From the NCBI GenBank assembly GCA_921293015.1, contig OV121088.1:8121882-8185881 (forward strand): a stretch of 64,000 nt of DNA. Reading direction: 5' to 3'. This document shows positions 39,341-52,130 of this stretch, piece after piece. The DNA is from Phorcus lineatus. Taxonomy: Eukaryota > Mollusca > Gastropoda > Trochida > Trochidae. Both the position numbers and the translations under genes were made by a program. The notes beneath the pieces were generated by a model. The model did no database searches and had not been told where the DNA came from. It saw only the letters and a program-made list of their open reading frames with translations. The first letter of the stretch is position 1, and each line of letters opens with the position of its first letter.

Positions 39341-39990
39341 ACATATGTTTGAATGATAAGGATACAGATGATGGGCTGAGAACGGAAACAGCTTTGTGCC
39401 CTTGGAATCATCTCCCTTGTAATTATGCTTGATTGATACAAATTCTGATGATGTGATGCAAACGAATTGGGATTTTTAAAATAAAAAATGCTGTTTTTTT
39501 AACAATCTCCCTGTTATCTATAATTGATTGATACAGATAATTTGCTGAAAACGGAAATAGCATATCTCTTTACAAGTAATAATTTTCTTCGAATCATGTC
39601 CTGGTATATATTCTTAATTGATACAAACTATGAGGATGGGCTGAAAACGGAAACAGCGTTGTTCTTCAACAGTAAAAATTTTCTTCGAATCATGTCCTGG
39701 TATATATTCTTAATTGATACAAACTATGGTGATGGGTTGATAACGGAAACAGCATTTCTTTTTGCAAGTAATAATTTTCTTCGAATCATGTCACTGGTAT
39801 CCCTGCTTGATTGATACAAACTATGATGATGGGATGATAACGGACTCAGGATTGTTTACACAAGATATTCGAACCATCTCCCTGTTGTCTATATGTATGA
39901 TTGATAAAAATACACATGATATGCTGAGTGCGGATAGAGGATTGTTCTTTACACATGACATTATATTTCGAGTTATCTTCCCTGGTTTCT
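39341..39990. repeat. Minisatellite of about 96-bp units
   Basis: About seven diverged units, each with a TTGATACAAA(C)TATGATGATG part, a GCTGAAAACGGAAACAGC part, a variable T-rich part and a GAATCATGTCCTGGTAT part. The three central units (39524-39814) keep a shared open frame, giving a repeated 32-residue pattern with NFLRIMSW. No start context or splice site suggests a real gene. Confidence 0.85.
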
Positions 39991-40104
39991 ATCTCGAAGT
40001 ATGTTTTCAGTGCTCAATGAAAGTTTAACCAAGATTTGTTTTAAAAGTTGTTTGGCTCCTGAATTTCCTTCAATGACTATTATTGATTATTTAACTTGTT
40101 AACT

Positions 40105-40293
40105 GTAAATAACAACAAATATTTGATAATTGAAATAAAAGTATCCTCGGGTGTCCTGCTCTTGGCTGTTAATGTTTTACCATAGGCGTTGAGTGAACAT
40201 GTGTGAGACTTTGATTATCACTCTGACTCTTGCTACTGACACCCAGTCAGGGGTTAGGTTAGCAGACGCATATTGATCGGTATCAGCTGATAA
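40105..40293 (+). repeat. Dispersed repeat family, copy
   Basis: Shows ACAAATATTTGATAATTGAA, CATAGGCGTTGAGTGAAC, TGTGTGAGAC, CACCCAGTCAGGGGTTAGG and AGCAGACGCATATTGATCGG, the usual order of family blocks. Confidence 0.72.
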
Positions 40294-43200
40294 CTTATTT
40301 AAACACAAGGTTATTGCAATGGGTCGTTTGTTTGAAGCTTAGTCAAACCCAACATTTTAAGTTCTATCGATGCTTTTAGGCAAATCATAGGATAATGTAC
40401 TTGTAAAGCTACTAACTATAGTTTATGATCTAATGCGCTTCGATTGAAGGAGTCATGTAAAAATGAACTTGATGAATATATTTGTCAAAAAGATCAACAG
40501 TTATTTTGCCATGTTTTCAATCTGACCTTTATGTTTTGTTTACTCCTGACCCCCCAAAAACTAAGAACAACAAATGGATTAAAATGTATATCTTGTTCAA
40601 ATTGGAACACTGAAAACAGCTTCTATCAGAGACCTTATCGTCAAATTTTCATTGAAAGGGCTTTTTATTATTCTAAATCAATTGATGCCATTCCAAAATA
40701 ATGCAAGTTTGTCTCACTCATCTGTCTCTAGCCAAGGGTACGAATAATCTTCACCACAGGTGGCTGACTCATTGCGGATGTTGACAAAAAGAGGATTCAT
40801 GTTGACATCAGTTCTCAGGTCAATGAATATAATTGATAGAACCCTTCATCTTGATAACATTTAGCTCATGAACATTCACTTCATTTAATAACATGGTGCA
40901 TTAACTACTGGTCCAAGCGAAAACATGAGAAGGATTTTACAAACGGCTGCTCTTTGAAGTGTGTTACACAAAAACAGAGTACCGATGAAATTTCACCAAT
41001 TTCTTATTAATTAGAGCCTGTGGTGCATGTTATTGTAATTTAATAATTAAGTATTCAGAGATCGTGTATTTTGTTATTTTGCCAGAGATTAAACATTATG
41101 CCTAACTCGATACCTTGAAATGTCATTGGTAAAAAACGGATGTTGGCTTTTTATCTATCACCCCTTTAATTGTTTAAAGCCTAAAATTACTATTTACGCT
41201 CGTACTGAAACATATTTGACAAAACATGTATTGAACAATTGTGATGATGGCACGTTTACAATAATTCGCCATCAGCTAAACGAATTGCGGAAATGATAAA
41301 TTGGAATAGGGTCAGATGGAATTTTGAAATTTTATGATATGATGAGAGTGTAGACACAGCAACCAAAGACACGTGTAAGATAGTTCAACATAACCAAAGG
41401 GTTATTGTTAGTGTTAGTACATTTGCAGATAAAGCAGATATGTCGTTTGATTACTATCACATAGATGATATCATAATGAAAATTAAATATTTTGGTAATT
41501 GTAAAAAAAAGTTCCTGATTGGAGCCTTTCTGTGTTTTTGTTTAGATTCTTACCGCATTTTATTCATATTTCAAAAGAGTAACTTATCTTTTCATGTGTA
41601 TGAATAAACTCAATTGATACAATAACGTCAATATAACAGGTTTTACTTTTTCGACTTTTCAAAAGGCAGTTTCATTTTGATAAGAAAGTTGTGAAATATA
41701 ATTTTAATATACCCGAAAGAAAATGGTCTATATATGTTCTTCTATTGTAATCAATTAGATGACATGATAAACAAGTTAAACATTTTTGGGGACAAAAGAA
41801 ACTATAGAAAATACGTCCTGTCGAAATAATGCTCCAGATGGGTTTTAATTTGGGTGCAATACCACATTATAAAACTGCAAAGTACCACCATTTGTTATAT
41901 AGCTCAAGCATACTCATAGAAATGTAGGTTTCACCACATTGCGTAGAAACAATCTCGCATTGGCCTTTCCTTGGGCAAAGATTATGACCCGCCATGGTGA
42001 AAGTGAATAGCTCGCAAAAGCATAGTTCTCAGATATCTCTGGTATATAAAACTCATATTAATTGAATATCATCAATAATAATGAATGCCGTTTGGTCTAC
42101 GTTATACATTGTATGTTCCTATTTCATTCTCTCGGTTCTTCGAAAACATTTCTTTAATTTTCTTGAATTTTTTCAGCATCTAAAACCTTTTCTTAGACAA
42201 GGGATTTAAGATACAAATGTTATTTTTTATCCGGCCTTTGAAGAAACTGCTTAGCTACAGTAGATAAAGCCCTGAAGCAAATAACACACGTTAATATATA
42301 AACCCATTTTCTGTTAGGAAAAAAATTGATAAGGATAAAGTTTTCGAAACTTGGAAAACTGTGATATCTTTCTAACAGAATTTGTTTTGCTGTATGTCCG
42401 CTGCATTTGTGTTAATTGCATAATATGATTTCAAGGTATATTCAAAAGTGAAGACAAATTGAATTTGGATTTCAAATAAAGTTATACAATTAGTGTTCAG
42501 ATTTTTTTGAAACACAGTGAACCTTTACCAGCGTGCCTATGACAAAAACAATGCTGTTTAAAAATGACGTTTTATACTATGAATTCCAATTTAGTAAATC
42601 GTTTTGGTAAACATGTACATTGAAATTTTATGAAAACATTTAGGATAAGTGATGATTATTCAACAAAAAATTCTACTTTTAAGGAATAACACAGAATGTG
42701 CATTGATTGGCAAAGATTCCTTTTAAAATTGAATGCATGACGCTTTTCTCTAGATTTTACGACGCATCACTTATTACAAAACGCAATGGTGACATTCAAT
42801 GTCGTAGCTTCTGCATATTTATAAACTCATCTTACTTATTAATGAAGTGAAAACAGAAGAAAATATATCTTAAACAATATGTCATTGCTACCAATGAATG
42901 GTATTCATAAATTGATCTATTTCATTAGAAATCTCCTGCTTTATTTTAAAGGAAGAAATTCAGTCACGTTAACCCCTTACACATCAATCTCTGAATTGTT
43001 GTTATGACTCTCAAGAAATATTATTATTCATTTTATGTGTTCAGGTCATAAACTTTTCAAGATGAAATCCTTATAATCAAACGTCTTTCATCTTGGATCC
43101 ATCTCTGGTTTTCCTTAGCATGAAGTTCATACGTCATTTTCATCAATGTCAGTATGGAATGTTTAAACCTTCCAATTTTTCTAGTTTTATATAAATGCGA

Positions 43201-45290
43201 GTGCATGATAATAATTTTGGTTTGACAATAACGTGGGGACTATATGGTGTTATTTTCATAACAACAAACCTTCTTAAGTGACTACTAAAGAATTTTACTT
43301 TCAAAGAAATTTCCTGGCGACCATGCAGCAGGAGCGAATATTCTTTTTTGCAGGTACTCATTTATAAAATTCCAATTCCCCAACTACCTTGTATACCCCA
43401 TCAGGCACAATTAGTGTGTCAGCGAGTCTTTTTCAAACCCGTATTATTGATTTTATTAATCTCAAATATTTAACAATGGACATGTCATATGTCAACATTT
43501 GATAGCATAATTACGTTGTACATGTTTACACGAATGGTGATTGGATATCCAATTTATTCTAACGATTTTAACGATAGTAAATAACTTTACTCATAATAAT
43601 ACTATATTTAAAGTAATACATATAAATGCAAAAATCAAATGAAATTAAGAAATCGTTTTGATACAAATAATGTTACAATTGATTAAAAACAGTTCCGAAT
43701 TCATATTCAAATATTTGATTTACCGTATTACTTTTAAGTTTTTTTGGTTCTATTAGTTTTTATTTGCTAATTTTAAAACAAAGATAATCTATAGTTCAAA
43801 TTATCACATTCAAAAGCTGAACTCTTATAAAATTTCAAAATGGACATTTAAGCCATACGATACTCAAACACAAGGTTAAGTGGAACAGTAGAAGATTTAG
43901 ATAAGCATATGCCTTTCGAGAGAAAAACTTAAATCGAATCCTTAGCTAGCGATTACCTATCATTTGCTCCGACGAAACTCTTTTTATGAAAAAATATTAT
44001 TCCAATGAAAGCATCTCAAATACAAATGTCACCCATGGGTAAATCTTCTTTAACTTTCTGTTTTGAAAAGCATTCGTTATCAAATGAATTCGATCATCTG
44101 TGTTTTGAGATTTCTATGAATCCGTATAATCAAATTTAATTTCGTTTATTACATTGTTCAAACTCGCCACAAGACAGTTTAAGAACAGTTTCAAAACTTT
44201 AAGAAAAAGCTGGATAGGTAAAACCCTTAAGGAATGACTAATTTACAACGCCGTCAATAGTTTCGCCACAGATTTGCTATGGATAAGTAAAAAACTGTCT
44301 AAGTAATGATTTGTTTACGTGATCCCGTGGAATTTCACTTCGCGACATATTTCAAAACTATATCCACCCTCATAAATAATATCACAAGCAACAGTTTACC
44401 AAATCTCAAATAATTATGTTCGTCACAATTTGTACTCATTAGCTAAACAGGCCAACCGTGATTCCACTGACGAAATAATAGACCAGAGTTTAATTGGTTA
44501 TGCTGTATGAGTTGATCACGCCTAAGGGTAGTTTTGTGTGATAGAGATTTTATAAACCAACATGCCTATATTTTGTATTCAAGAATCAAAATATAAATGA
44601 AAGGAGATCAACATAAAATTATCTTTTCAAACTTACAAATATTTGAAATCATGTTGGCATATCATAATAATATTTATAGAGCGCACTTATCCATATACTC
44701 AGTGGTTGCTCAAGGCTCCATAGGAATCTTAGAACCATTGACTATCAAAAGTTGACGTTTTCGTCTCAAGAAGGTCACTACAAACAAATTGTCCATGTGG
44801 CACTATTTCTTGAAAGTGTTTGAAGGGGGTGTATATTCAAACATAAAAAATCGAAGCACGTGGATAACAAACACAAAACAGTTGTTTCTGTAAGTGTAAT
44901 AACTACATCACTTTAACTTTCTGGATTGTATTTCAATGTCTTGCTTTGCCAAGCAATTCATGAATTATAGGAGGAAAGGTTATAGAAATGCTTGACATTG
45001 TCCAAAAAGAAAATCAATTCCTTAGATCGCTGTCTCTGCATTGATAACGCTTCGTACTTAATTGCTTACCAATTATCCTTATAATTAAGTTGCAACAGCT
45101 CGATGGATATTATTCATCATTCAACCAATAAGACGACCAACTTTCTTTAAAGAGGGATTGAACCAACGTACGGTTCACAAATTCATAAGATCATTAAACA
45201 AACAAATCAACCGTGTCTACAGTCTCTGATTTTAAATAACGCCGATAACTTTCAATAAACAGTTGTAGAGAGAAACAGCGAGGAGTCAAG
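40294..45290. other. Long intergenic stretch upstream of the PAN-domain gene
   Basis: Five kb of AT-rich sequence with no supported gene. Around 44670-44720 a TTTATAGAGCGCACTTATCC word looks like a fragment of a dispersed repeat. I found no clear TATA box or initiator within 100 bp of the start codon at 45291. Confidence 0.45.
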
Positions 45291-45569
45291 ATGGAAGCGT
45301 CCTCAGTAACTCGACTGTTTTTCTTGCTATGCACATCTTGGGCTTGTGCTGCAGTGGAGTATCTACCAAATACGGTGTTGTCTGGGTACGATGTCTCCGT
45401 ATGGAAAACCCTCAACCAGTTCCAGTGTGCGTCGCTGTGTGTGAAGGCAGATATCTGTCTCTCTGTGAACTTTCATCCCGCGAGCGCAGAGTGTGAGCTC
45501 AACAACCACGTGATAGACGAAGACCACCCTGGCACTCCTACAAGAGGGTACATCTATATCGCACCAAAT
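45291..45569 (+). CDS. Exon 1 of a secreted PAN/apple-like protein
   Basis: Encodes the first 93 residues. Residues 1-20 form a signal peptide (hydrophobic core LFFLLCTSWACA, probable cleavage near Ala20/Ala21). Residues 22-93 hold Cys46, Cys50, Cys56 and Cys68 in the spacing of a PAN/apple domain, with a typical CASLC segment and a VNFHPASAEC segment before the C-terminal strand. The exon ends at AAT followed by the donor GTAGGT, in phase 0. Reading on past that donor gives a poor hydrophobic tail and a stop at 45650, so splicing is much the better interpretation. PAN domains bind protein or carbohydrate in secreted and matrix proteins. The partner here is unknown. Confidence 0.75.
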
Positions 45570-46928
45570 GTAGGTATACTCATGTTCTGGTCCTCTTTCT
45601 TTTCCAAAGAATCATTTACTGTTGTTTTTTTTCAACCATTTACTGAATAATGAGAGTCCACAAATGACCTCATGATTTGCATTGATTCTGAGAAACCTAT
45701 TTAACCATCCTGAATATCTATGCCATATCGATTCCTGAATTGAAGTTTCCGCCACACGTTTTGATGTTGATGAGGAAGTTCAGTTTTAATGAGTTGCTCA
45801 AATTTGTTTCAGTTATTTTTCGTTAAAGTATGTCTCATGCCGTGTTTTTTTAAAAGGAAGTATAGGCGATATGATTTCAGAAATAAATTCCGGTTCATGT
45901 GAAAATGAATAAACGAAAAAGACTTTGTTACAGAAAAAATCGAGATGAGAGGGATCCATTAGTGTTTAATTGTTTTTTATACTCGCATCCAAATAAAACA
46001 GTTTACATGTAATATTCTTTTCACACTGTTTCAAAACTAAAGTGATCTTAGAAGAGAACGTTTCTTACAAAAATCTTTAAAATAACTAGTTCATTGAGAT
46101 GAAGAGTGTCAGTCAATATTTTTTGCTAAATGAAATGACTTATTGGTCATATCAAAACGTTTATCATACGTTTGTCAATTGTAAACATATAAATCCCGAC
46201 TTGTTAAAGACGGAAGTTTCCTAGTATTGTTATTAAGATTGAATAATAAAACAGTAAGTATACATCAACTACATCTCACATAACTCTTTTCTAAAATGAG
46301 ATAAACAGTTTCGATCATCGCCACCGATTCGTATTTTCATTATTACTATTTAATAGTCATGTTTGTAATCTGAAATGTAAGTAAACAAACCGAGCATGAT
46401 GCTCTCAACTCTCGTTATTTTATTGAAACATCTCCGATACATCTTACTGAAAGAGAGTACCCTAAGTTAAAGTTTATGAACACTGTCATAGATTAAATTC
46501 ACTTGACATTAGTGCATTTCTTCGTAAACTGTCTGGACGCAGATCCTGTGTCATGCAGACAGCCCGCCATGTTGCATGTTGATGTCCGAGGAAGCGATCT
46601 CGGAAGGGTAGGTAAAAAAAAAAATACGGCGCGCCGATTGGTCTAAATTCTGAAGGGGCGCGGCTTAATGGATCGGTCTATTGATACATTTTGTAAGAAA
46701 CGAGTAAAACATCATTATTCATTAATGGCTAAAACATACTAAAACTGATAATTAACAAACACCAATGTCGATAAAAACGATAATTTGCACTGAGCTTGTC
46801 TGTTGCTTTATGGTTGATGGGCTGATCGTTGAAGTTAACAAAGCCAAAGCTTACTCAGAATCAACTTCGCATGTCTAACAATATTCAATTAGCATAGGAG
46901 GATGGATTTGTAGAAGAAGATGTGTTAT

Positions 46929-47219
46929 TTTCGCTAGGTGTAGCGCGTCCGGCCTCGGATCAAGAGGTCCGCGGTTTGAAACCCGCTAGGGGCTCGGCCA
47001 CGTTGTGTGAACTAGAGAACTGGTATACACGCAGCAATTTGTGGGTTCAATGCTGCTTTCAACAGCTTTCAACGCAGTACAAATCCAGTTGTTGGTCCAG
47101 CCGATTCTCGCAGGTTTCACCGCAATGCAATGCCATATCCAATATTGCAAGCAGCCTAAATATAAATGAAATATTCTTGAAAGCGGCATTTAACGCCAAA
47201 TCACCTAATCTCACCTAGC
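46929..47219 (+). mobile_element. tRNA-derived SINE, second + strand copy
   Basis: Same family as 35775-36065: a tRNA-like head with a diverged A box (TAGCGCGTCCGGCCTCGG), a B box GGTTTGAAACCC, then CTAGGGGCTCGG, CGCAGGTTTCACCGCAATGC and the tail GCGGCATTTAACGCCAAATC. No convincing target duplication. Confidence 0.85.
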
Positions 47220-47528
47220 TAGCAAGCATTTAGATGAACGTGCATCGACGTTTTACCAGACGTTTATATCCAGATAACTTAAATTTCACTCATTTTTATT
47301 TAGAGACTATTTGTTCTTCCCTTGTTGTTAACCCTCTAATCGAGATATATATGTATCATGCGTCTATATAACCGTTTCGTACTTTATTTTCATAGAAAGA
47401 ATAGATTGGTTTGACTTCAGCAAACGTTAAATCATTCAAGGAGATTGATCGATATGTCTAAAAATGATTATATGGTCCGTTTAGGTACACCAAGGGCGTT
47501 CCAAGATTGTTGAATAGGTGCTCTAGGG

Positions 47529-47859
47529 CATCCTGCTACATCAGCGTATTTGAATCCGCTGATCCAGCTCCTTCCATATACCCTGATCTCTTTCGAGCCA
47601 AATCCCTCGTATGGCTGGCGCGGCTTGATGTTCGTGGCTGTGCTCACCTGTTATTGTGTCAGCCAATGAAATGTTGTTATCCAAGGAGCTTGAAGTTACT
47701 CTTTTGAATTTTCATCCGGGTTGTGCCGCTGTAGCTGGATACGAGTCCTCGTATTGGCTGGTTGGAAAGCTAGCGATACGAGGCTTTTGGCCTAAAGGAT
47801 ATCAGGGTATATAGAAGGAGCTCGATCAGCGGATTCAATTACACTGATGCAGCAGGATG
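47529..47859. mobile_element. Small Mutator-like MITE, second copy
   Basis: Left end CATCCTGCTACATCAGCG, right end inverted CATCCTGCTGCATCAGTG, both leading into TGAATCCGCTGATC or its near match. Flanking 9-mers GCTCTAGGG and GCTCTATGA agree at seven positions, consistent with an old 9-bp target duplication. The inner foldback words match the copy at 38114-38374. Length 331 bp, no coding capacity. Confidence 0.82.
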
Positions 47860-48357
47860 GCTCTATGATTGTTTGACAGATGTTTAAAACGTAAGTAGCG
47901 TAGACTTGAGAGTTGATAATGGAGATCCTATACTTTCTATTACATATATTAGATGTTTTAAAAATCGTTCTACAAACCTATATATTCATATTTATATTAT
48001 TCATGTTTTATATGTTTTATATGTACATATTTATATGTACGATGGAGAGCAATATTTACATGTAAACAGATGTAATATATTCACACTTATGACGTCAATT
48101 TAGTTTGCAGTCGTAAGATCATACTGTTCGAAGTGCCGTTTCATATTAGAAGCCCGTTGGTTTTGACATTTGATAAGTGCAAACGAGTACTAAAACGAAT
48201 ACTAAACGTTCTTCCACATAACACAACTTTATCAAACTCTTGAATGATTTTGTATCATCCAGCTTTGGCTCGTTTTTAACAAAACCAGTTACTCGTTTAA
48301 TAAAACACAGTTTTACATGTTAGGTCATATAGTAACCTATATCAATTTCTTCCTCAG

Positions 48358-48457
48358 AAGTCGGAAGAGGCGCTGTCATGTGGGGGACTGTGCTTTATGG
48401 ATGAACTATGTACTCACCTAGATTCAGAGACAACCGCTTGTCTTCCTATGGATGAAG
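48358..48457 (+). CDS. Exon 2 of the PAN-domain gene, cysteine-rich
   Basis: 100 nt, acceptor TTCCTCAG and donor GTAGGT. It adds 33 codons in phase 0 plus one G of the next codon (phase 1). The peptide has Cys101, Cys105, Cys111 and Cys121 within a LSCGGLCFMDELCTH...TACLPMDE stretch, an even number that could form two disulphides or complete the PAN fold. The phase-1 end fits exactly onto the phase-1 micro-exons downstream. The joining of exons is inferred and needs transcript support. Confidence 0.65.
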
Positions 48458-48499
48458 GTAGGTGTTTGCAGACAAATACACATTTAAATGTCTGAACAT

Positions 48500-48790
48500 C
48501 ATCCTGCTCTATCAGCGTATTTGAATCAACAGTGTTCCTTCCAATAGTCGAACTCCTTGAGGCCAAAGCCTCCTATAACTAGATGTATAACAAATCAATG
48601 AAACGGCCATATCGGCAAAACAAGGAAGAGAACCCTCTTGAGTTTGAATATTAGCTTCATGCTCCTTGCACAACCATATTTCATTGGCTAAAAAAGTACA
48701 CGCTTACTATAGGCATAAAGGACAAGCTGTAACCAAAACGAGGACTCTGGGTCGAAGGAAATCATGGCATATATACCCGATTTATTCAAG
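48500..48790. mobile_element. Truncated Mutator-like MITE copy
   Basis: Starts CATCCTGCTCTATCAGCGTA and TTTGAATC like the copies at 38.1 and 47.5 kb, followed by TTGAGGCCAAAGCCTCC and an inner ATCATGGCATATATACCCG. The right end with CAGGATG is missing, so the copy is truncated or badly decayed. Confidence 0.6.
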
Positions 48791-50138
48791 TAATCTTGTG
48801 TAACGTATCAATAACCCAAATCGAAACGGTTACCTGAAAATCTTAACTCTAACTGCTCTTTTAAAACTTTAATTACACCGTGAATATGCCACTCGGTAGA
48901 AAGTGTTATTTTGGTAGAATCGACTTCCTGACTGAAGGATTTCATCAATATCATGGCCAATAGGCCTATGCCTTTGAGATTTTCAGTCCTGGTACTAATA
49001 GTTCCAAAATGGTCGGCTTGTTAACTAGTTTTATGAACATCATCATACAAATTTGATAACTAATGAAACTATCCTATTTTCAGTGCTTATCAGCCTTAAT
49101 TACAAAATATATTAAAACATACATCCATTTTGATTGAGGTAATTATTGACTGACTCATTTTAAGACATATCAAACGGTAAATCCATGCTATCACTCATCT
49201 CTCAGTGCTTGGGACAGTCAATCACAATTTAAAAATATTCACAATTATGTAACTGTTGTATGATACATGTATATTAGCCCATCTTGGAGTTTATTCATGA
49301 ATTGACATCTATTATGACCGTTCATGCTGTTCATATTACGATGCATAAAACACTTAACATTTTACTTATAAGAGAGCCATATTACGTAAAAGTACGTTTA
49401 TTACAAATTAACATAAACGACATTAACTTTGACAACTTACATCAAACTATAGATTATAACGATATCAATTTCAGATAAATAACAAACTATAGAATAAAGA
49501 TAGAGATTTCGGATAAATAAAAAACTATGGAACAAAGCGATCCTGTTGAACGATTATTTTAATAATTTAAAATTTACGTGATGCTTGGTCCGAGATGTCA
49601 ATAATACAATTTAAACTTGCTAGGTTTCAGTTTTTCTTTATCTGTTCGCCCAACACCCAAGGACTAATAAGCCCTATTCACTCGAAATTGCCATGGCACC
49701 ACGGACTGCTTCTTGTCAAAAGTATTGATTATTGTTGTAGATAACCATTGTGTGGTTTGTGAAAAGAATTATCGAACATTTGTCAGGTTTGAAGTTTACG
49801 TTTTATTTCTACAAGACTTACATCATATGATCAATGAGAGCAATTTAATGTTCATTAATGCCTTCTAAGTAATAATTTTTAACTTTCTATCCTTAAAGTG
49901 TGAAAAAAGGTATACCCTAAGAGGGTTATGCTCTCAATTTTCTGTATAGACCAGTTATGTTTTGGATAAGAATAATTCATTATTTCCTTTGAACAACAAT
50001 TAAATACTGATATTTTAATTTGTGCATAGTAACATGAAAAGAATTATTTTTCATATACATTATTAATATGGAAAAGTTGATATCGGATTTCAAATTGGGG
50101 TTGCTATCGAACATTTTACCCTTGCAACACCACATATA
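48791..50138. other. Intron 2 sequence, nothing recognised
   Basis: AT-rich intronic sequence between exon 2 and the micro-exon array. No further micro-exon was found by looking for the GGGGACGG core. Confidence 0.45.
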
Positions 50139-50163
50139 TATATATAATTAAAAAAACGTATAA

Positions 50164-50232
<69 letters not shown>
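50139..50232. repeat. TA/TG microsatellite
   Basis: Long TA dinucleotide tracts interrupted by ATTAAAAAAACG and a short TGTGTGTG stretch. They abut the left end of the MITE at 50231. Confidence 0.9.
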
Positions 50233-50234
<2 letters not shown>

Positions 50235-50632
50235 ACATACTTCACATAGTCGTTTGAAGAATCATTTTAATCCGATACTAGTATTTCGTCAATAGTATTG
50301 ACTCATCAGGGATGAAACGATATGATCGTTAACATCGCATTACAAGCGTTTTTATAACAAAATATACGTACAATGTACAAGGATATATTGTAAATTATGC
50401 TAATCAGGTGACATCATGGTTCTTCCTTGTTGGTCTTCTGATTGACACAATCACTCTCTTATGAGTTTACCCCTTGAGCAATATGTTAATGTGACATAAT
50501 CCCTTTTGTTTTTAAATAGCTCAATTGTAGTTAGAGATATATGTCAGTGATTTAAGGGTAATCATCTCATTGTTTATTTAGTGAGGGTCTATAGGTGTCC
50601 TTCATTGACACGACTATGTGAAGTATGTTATA
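50231..50632. mobile_element. MITE-like element, shares a module with 18523-19001
   Basis: Inverted 22-bp ends contain TAACATACTTCACATAGTCG on the left (50231-50252) and the reverse complement at 50611-50632. The left 115 bp (TACTAGTATTTCGTCAATAG, TGACTCATCAGGGATGAAAC) is the reverse complement of 18640-18780. No coding capacity. Confidence 0.8.
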
Positions 50633-50832
50633 TTTAATCTATATGTGACCTTGCGTTTGAACCAATTCAACTTTTCATATATATATATATATATATATAT
50701 ACATTGTGTATACGGGACTATCAATGGGTAACTAATGCTTATGCTAGAAAATATTTTATTTTGTATATAATGTACCAATATTTAAAATATCCATGCCAGT
50801 CCCTGTCACATACGGTTATTGAATTAATAGAG

Positions 50833-50944
50833 AATACTAAACAACGTTCAGTTTAATAACATATTTATGAAACGAGTGGATGGTATACCAATACTATCCA
50901 CGAGTTTCATAAATATGTTATTAAACTAGACGAAGTTTAATATT
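50833..50944. repeat. Foldback repeat of the ATACTAAAC type
   Basis: The left arm ATACTAAACAACGTTCAG to AACATATTTATGAAACGAGT is mirrored by CGAGTTTCATAAATATGTTA to CGAAGTTTAATAT. It forms the left part of a segment of about 1.15 kb that interrupts the array's intron homology (about 50830 to 51990). The 12-mer TTATTACACTCT at 50949-50960 is inverted at 51988-51999, so that segment may itself be a transposon. The minus-strand open frame 51361-51753 inside it is unrecognised. Confidence 0.7.
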
Positions 50945-52130
50945 TTATTTATTACACTCTTTAAATTAATAATATAAAATGAAAATCATGTTTACTCTCA
51001 ATTCTCGTAGTTGTGCGTAGGAATACAATTCTTACAATCGACGCATAACGTCATGAGACTGCATTGGAGAAATAGGTCAAGAGTAAGTCCGTTTACAGCT
51101 TTAATTTTAAACAATACAAATGGAACGCACTCATTTGTGTTTTGGTCACTATGAACACAAATTGCCGAGTTAACAAAACATAACATCAGTCACTGAATTA
51201 CTTGAATGAATGTTACTGAATTATGTGAATGAATGTCACGTGATCGTGACGTCAGTGGAATGTGAGTTTTGAAGCGCGATTCATTTAGTTTGAGTTAGTA
51301 TCGGTGGGAGGAACACTGTCCTTGTTGTTGCCGATGAAGTTAACATTGATGACACAGTTGCTAACGGAACCACCGAAGATCGAGTTGATTGATCGAAATT
51401 CGGAATCTAGAATCTACCGAAATCGGCAGGGATGACCTTGCCCGATCTACTGGCGAAAGCCCGCTTGACCTGGATTCGGAGATCATGTTTACATTTGAAG
51501 AAGATGGACGTTGGTTAATAATTGTGCTGATATCTCTGAGCTGTTTCTTGGACAACTGAGAGTAATTATTTATGCTTTGCACTAATTTGCATGATTTGAT
51601 TGGGAGGAATGTTACTCTCCGACAAAGTTTGGACCTAACAATTTCGGCCTGAGTGGTTTGTGAGACGCTCATACAATCAAGCTTGGTTAACGGGTATTTT
51701 CTAGCTAAATAAAATACAAAGAAAGATGAAATATGATGGTTTTGTTTGATCAAACTTATTTATAAACAGCTAAACATGTTTTAAGAAAGAATTGTACTTT
51801 TATCTCGTATTTTATCAAACTTTAGAGAACAATATTTTTGACAGTCGCCATTTTCATTTACATCATCACTGATAACTTGTCATGTGACTACAGGAAAATA
51901 GTTCCGGATGCAATCGCTTTCACGTGCAATGTTTCACAACAGTGTTGAATAACATGTCATTGTTTCACGACTGTAGTATCTCCAACGAGAGTGTAATAAC
52001 TAAGTATATTACCTTTAAAAGAGTGTTGTGATGTACAATTTCAAATGCATTTTATTTTCAAATATAGATACAAATGGCAATAGTTTAAAACAACTTACTT
52101 TTTTATACAGTTTAATACAATGGCGTTTTA

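Larger units (their letters stand above)
45570..48357 (+). other. Intron 1 of the PAN-domain gene (predicted)
   Basis: Predicted from donor GTAGGT at 45570 and acceptor CTCAG at 48353-48357. It carries one SINE and one MITE, both listed separately. From about 48190 to 48300 a degraded ATACTAAAC-type foldback is also visible. No other exon was recognised. Confidence 0.6.

Noticed and set aside
45570-45650. Exon 1 reading on to the stop at 45650 as a complete 119-residue protein
   Set aside because: A good donor (GTAGGT) follows Asn93, the conserved cysteine pattern ends there, and exon 2 joins in phase.
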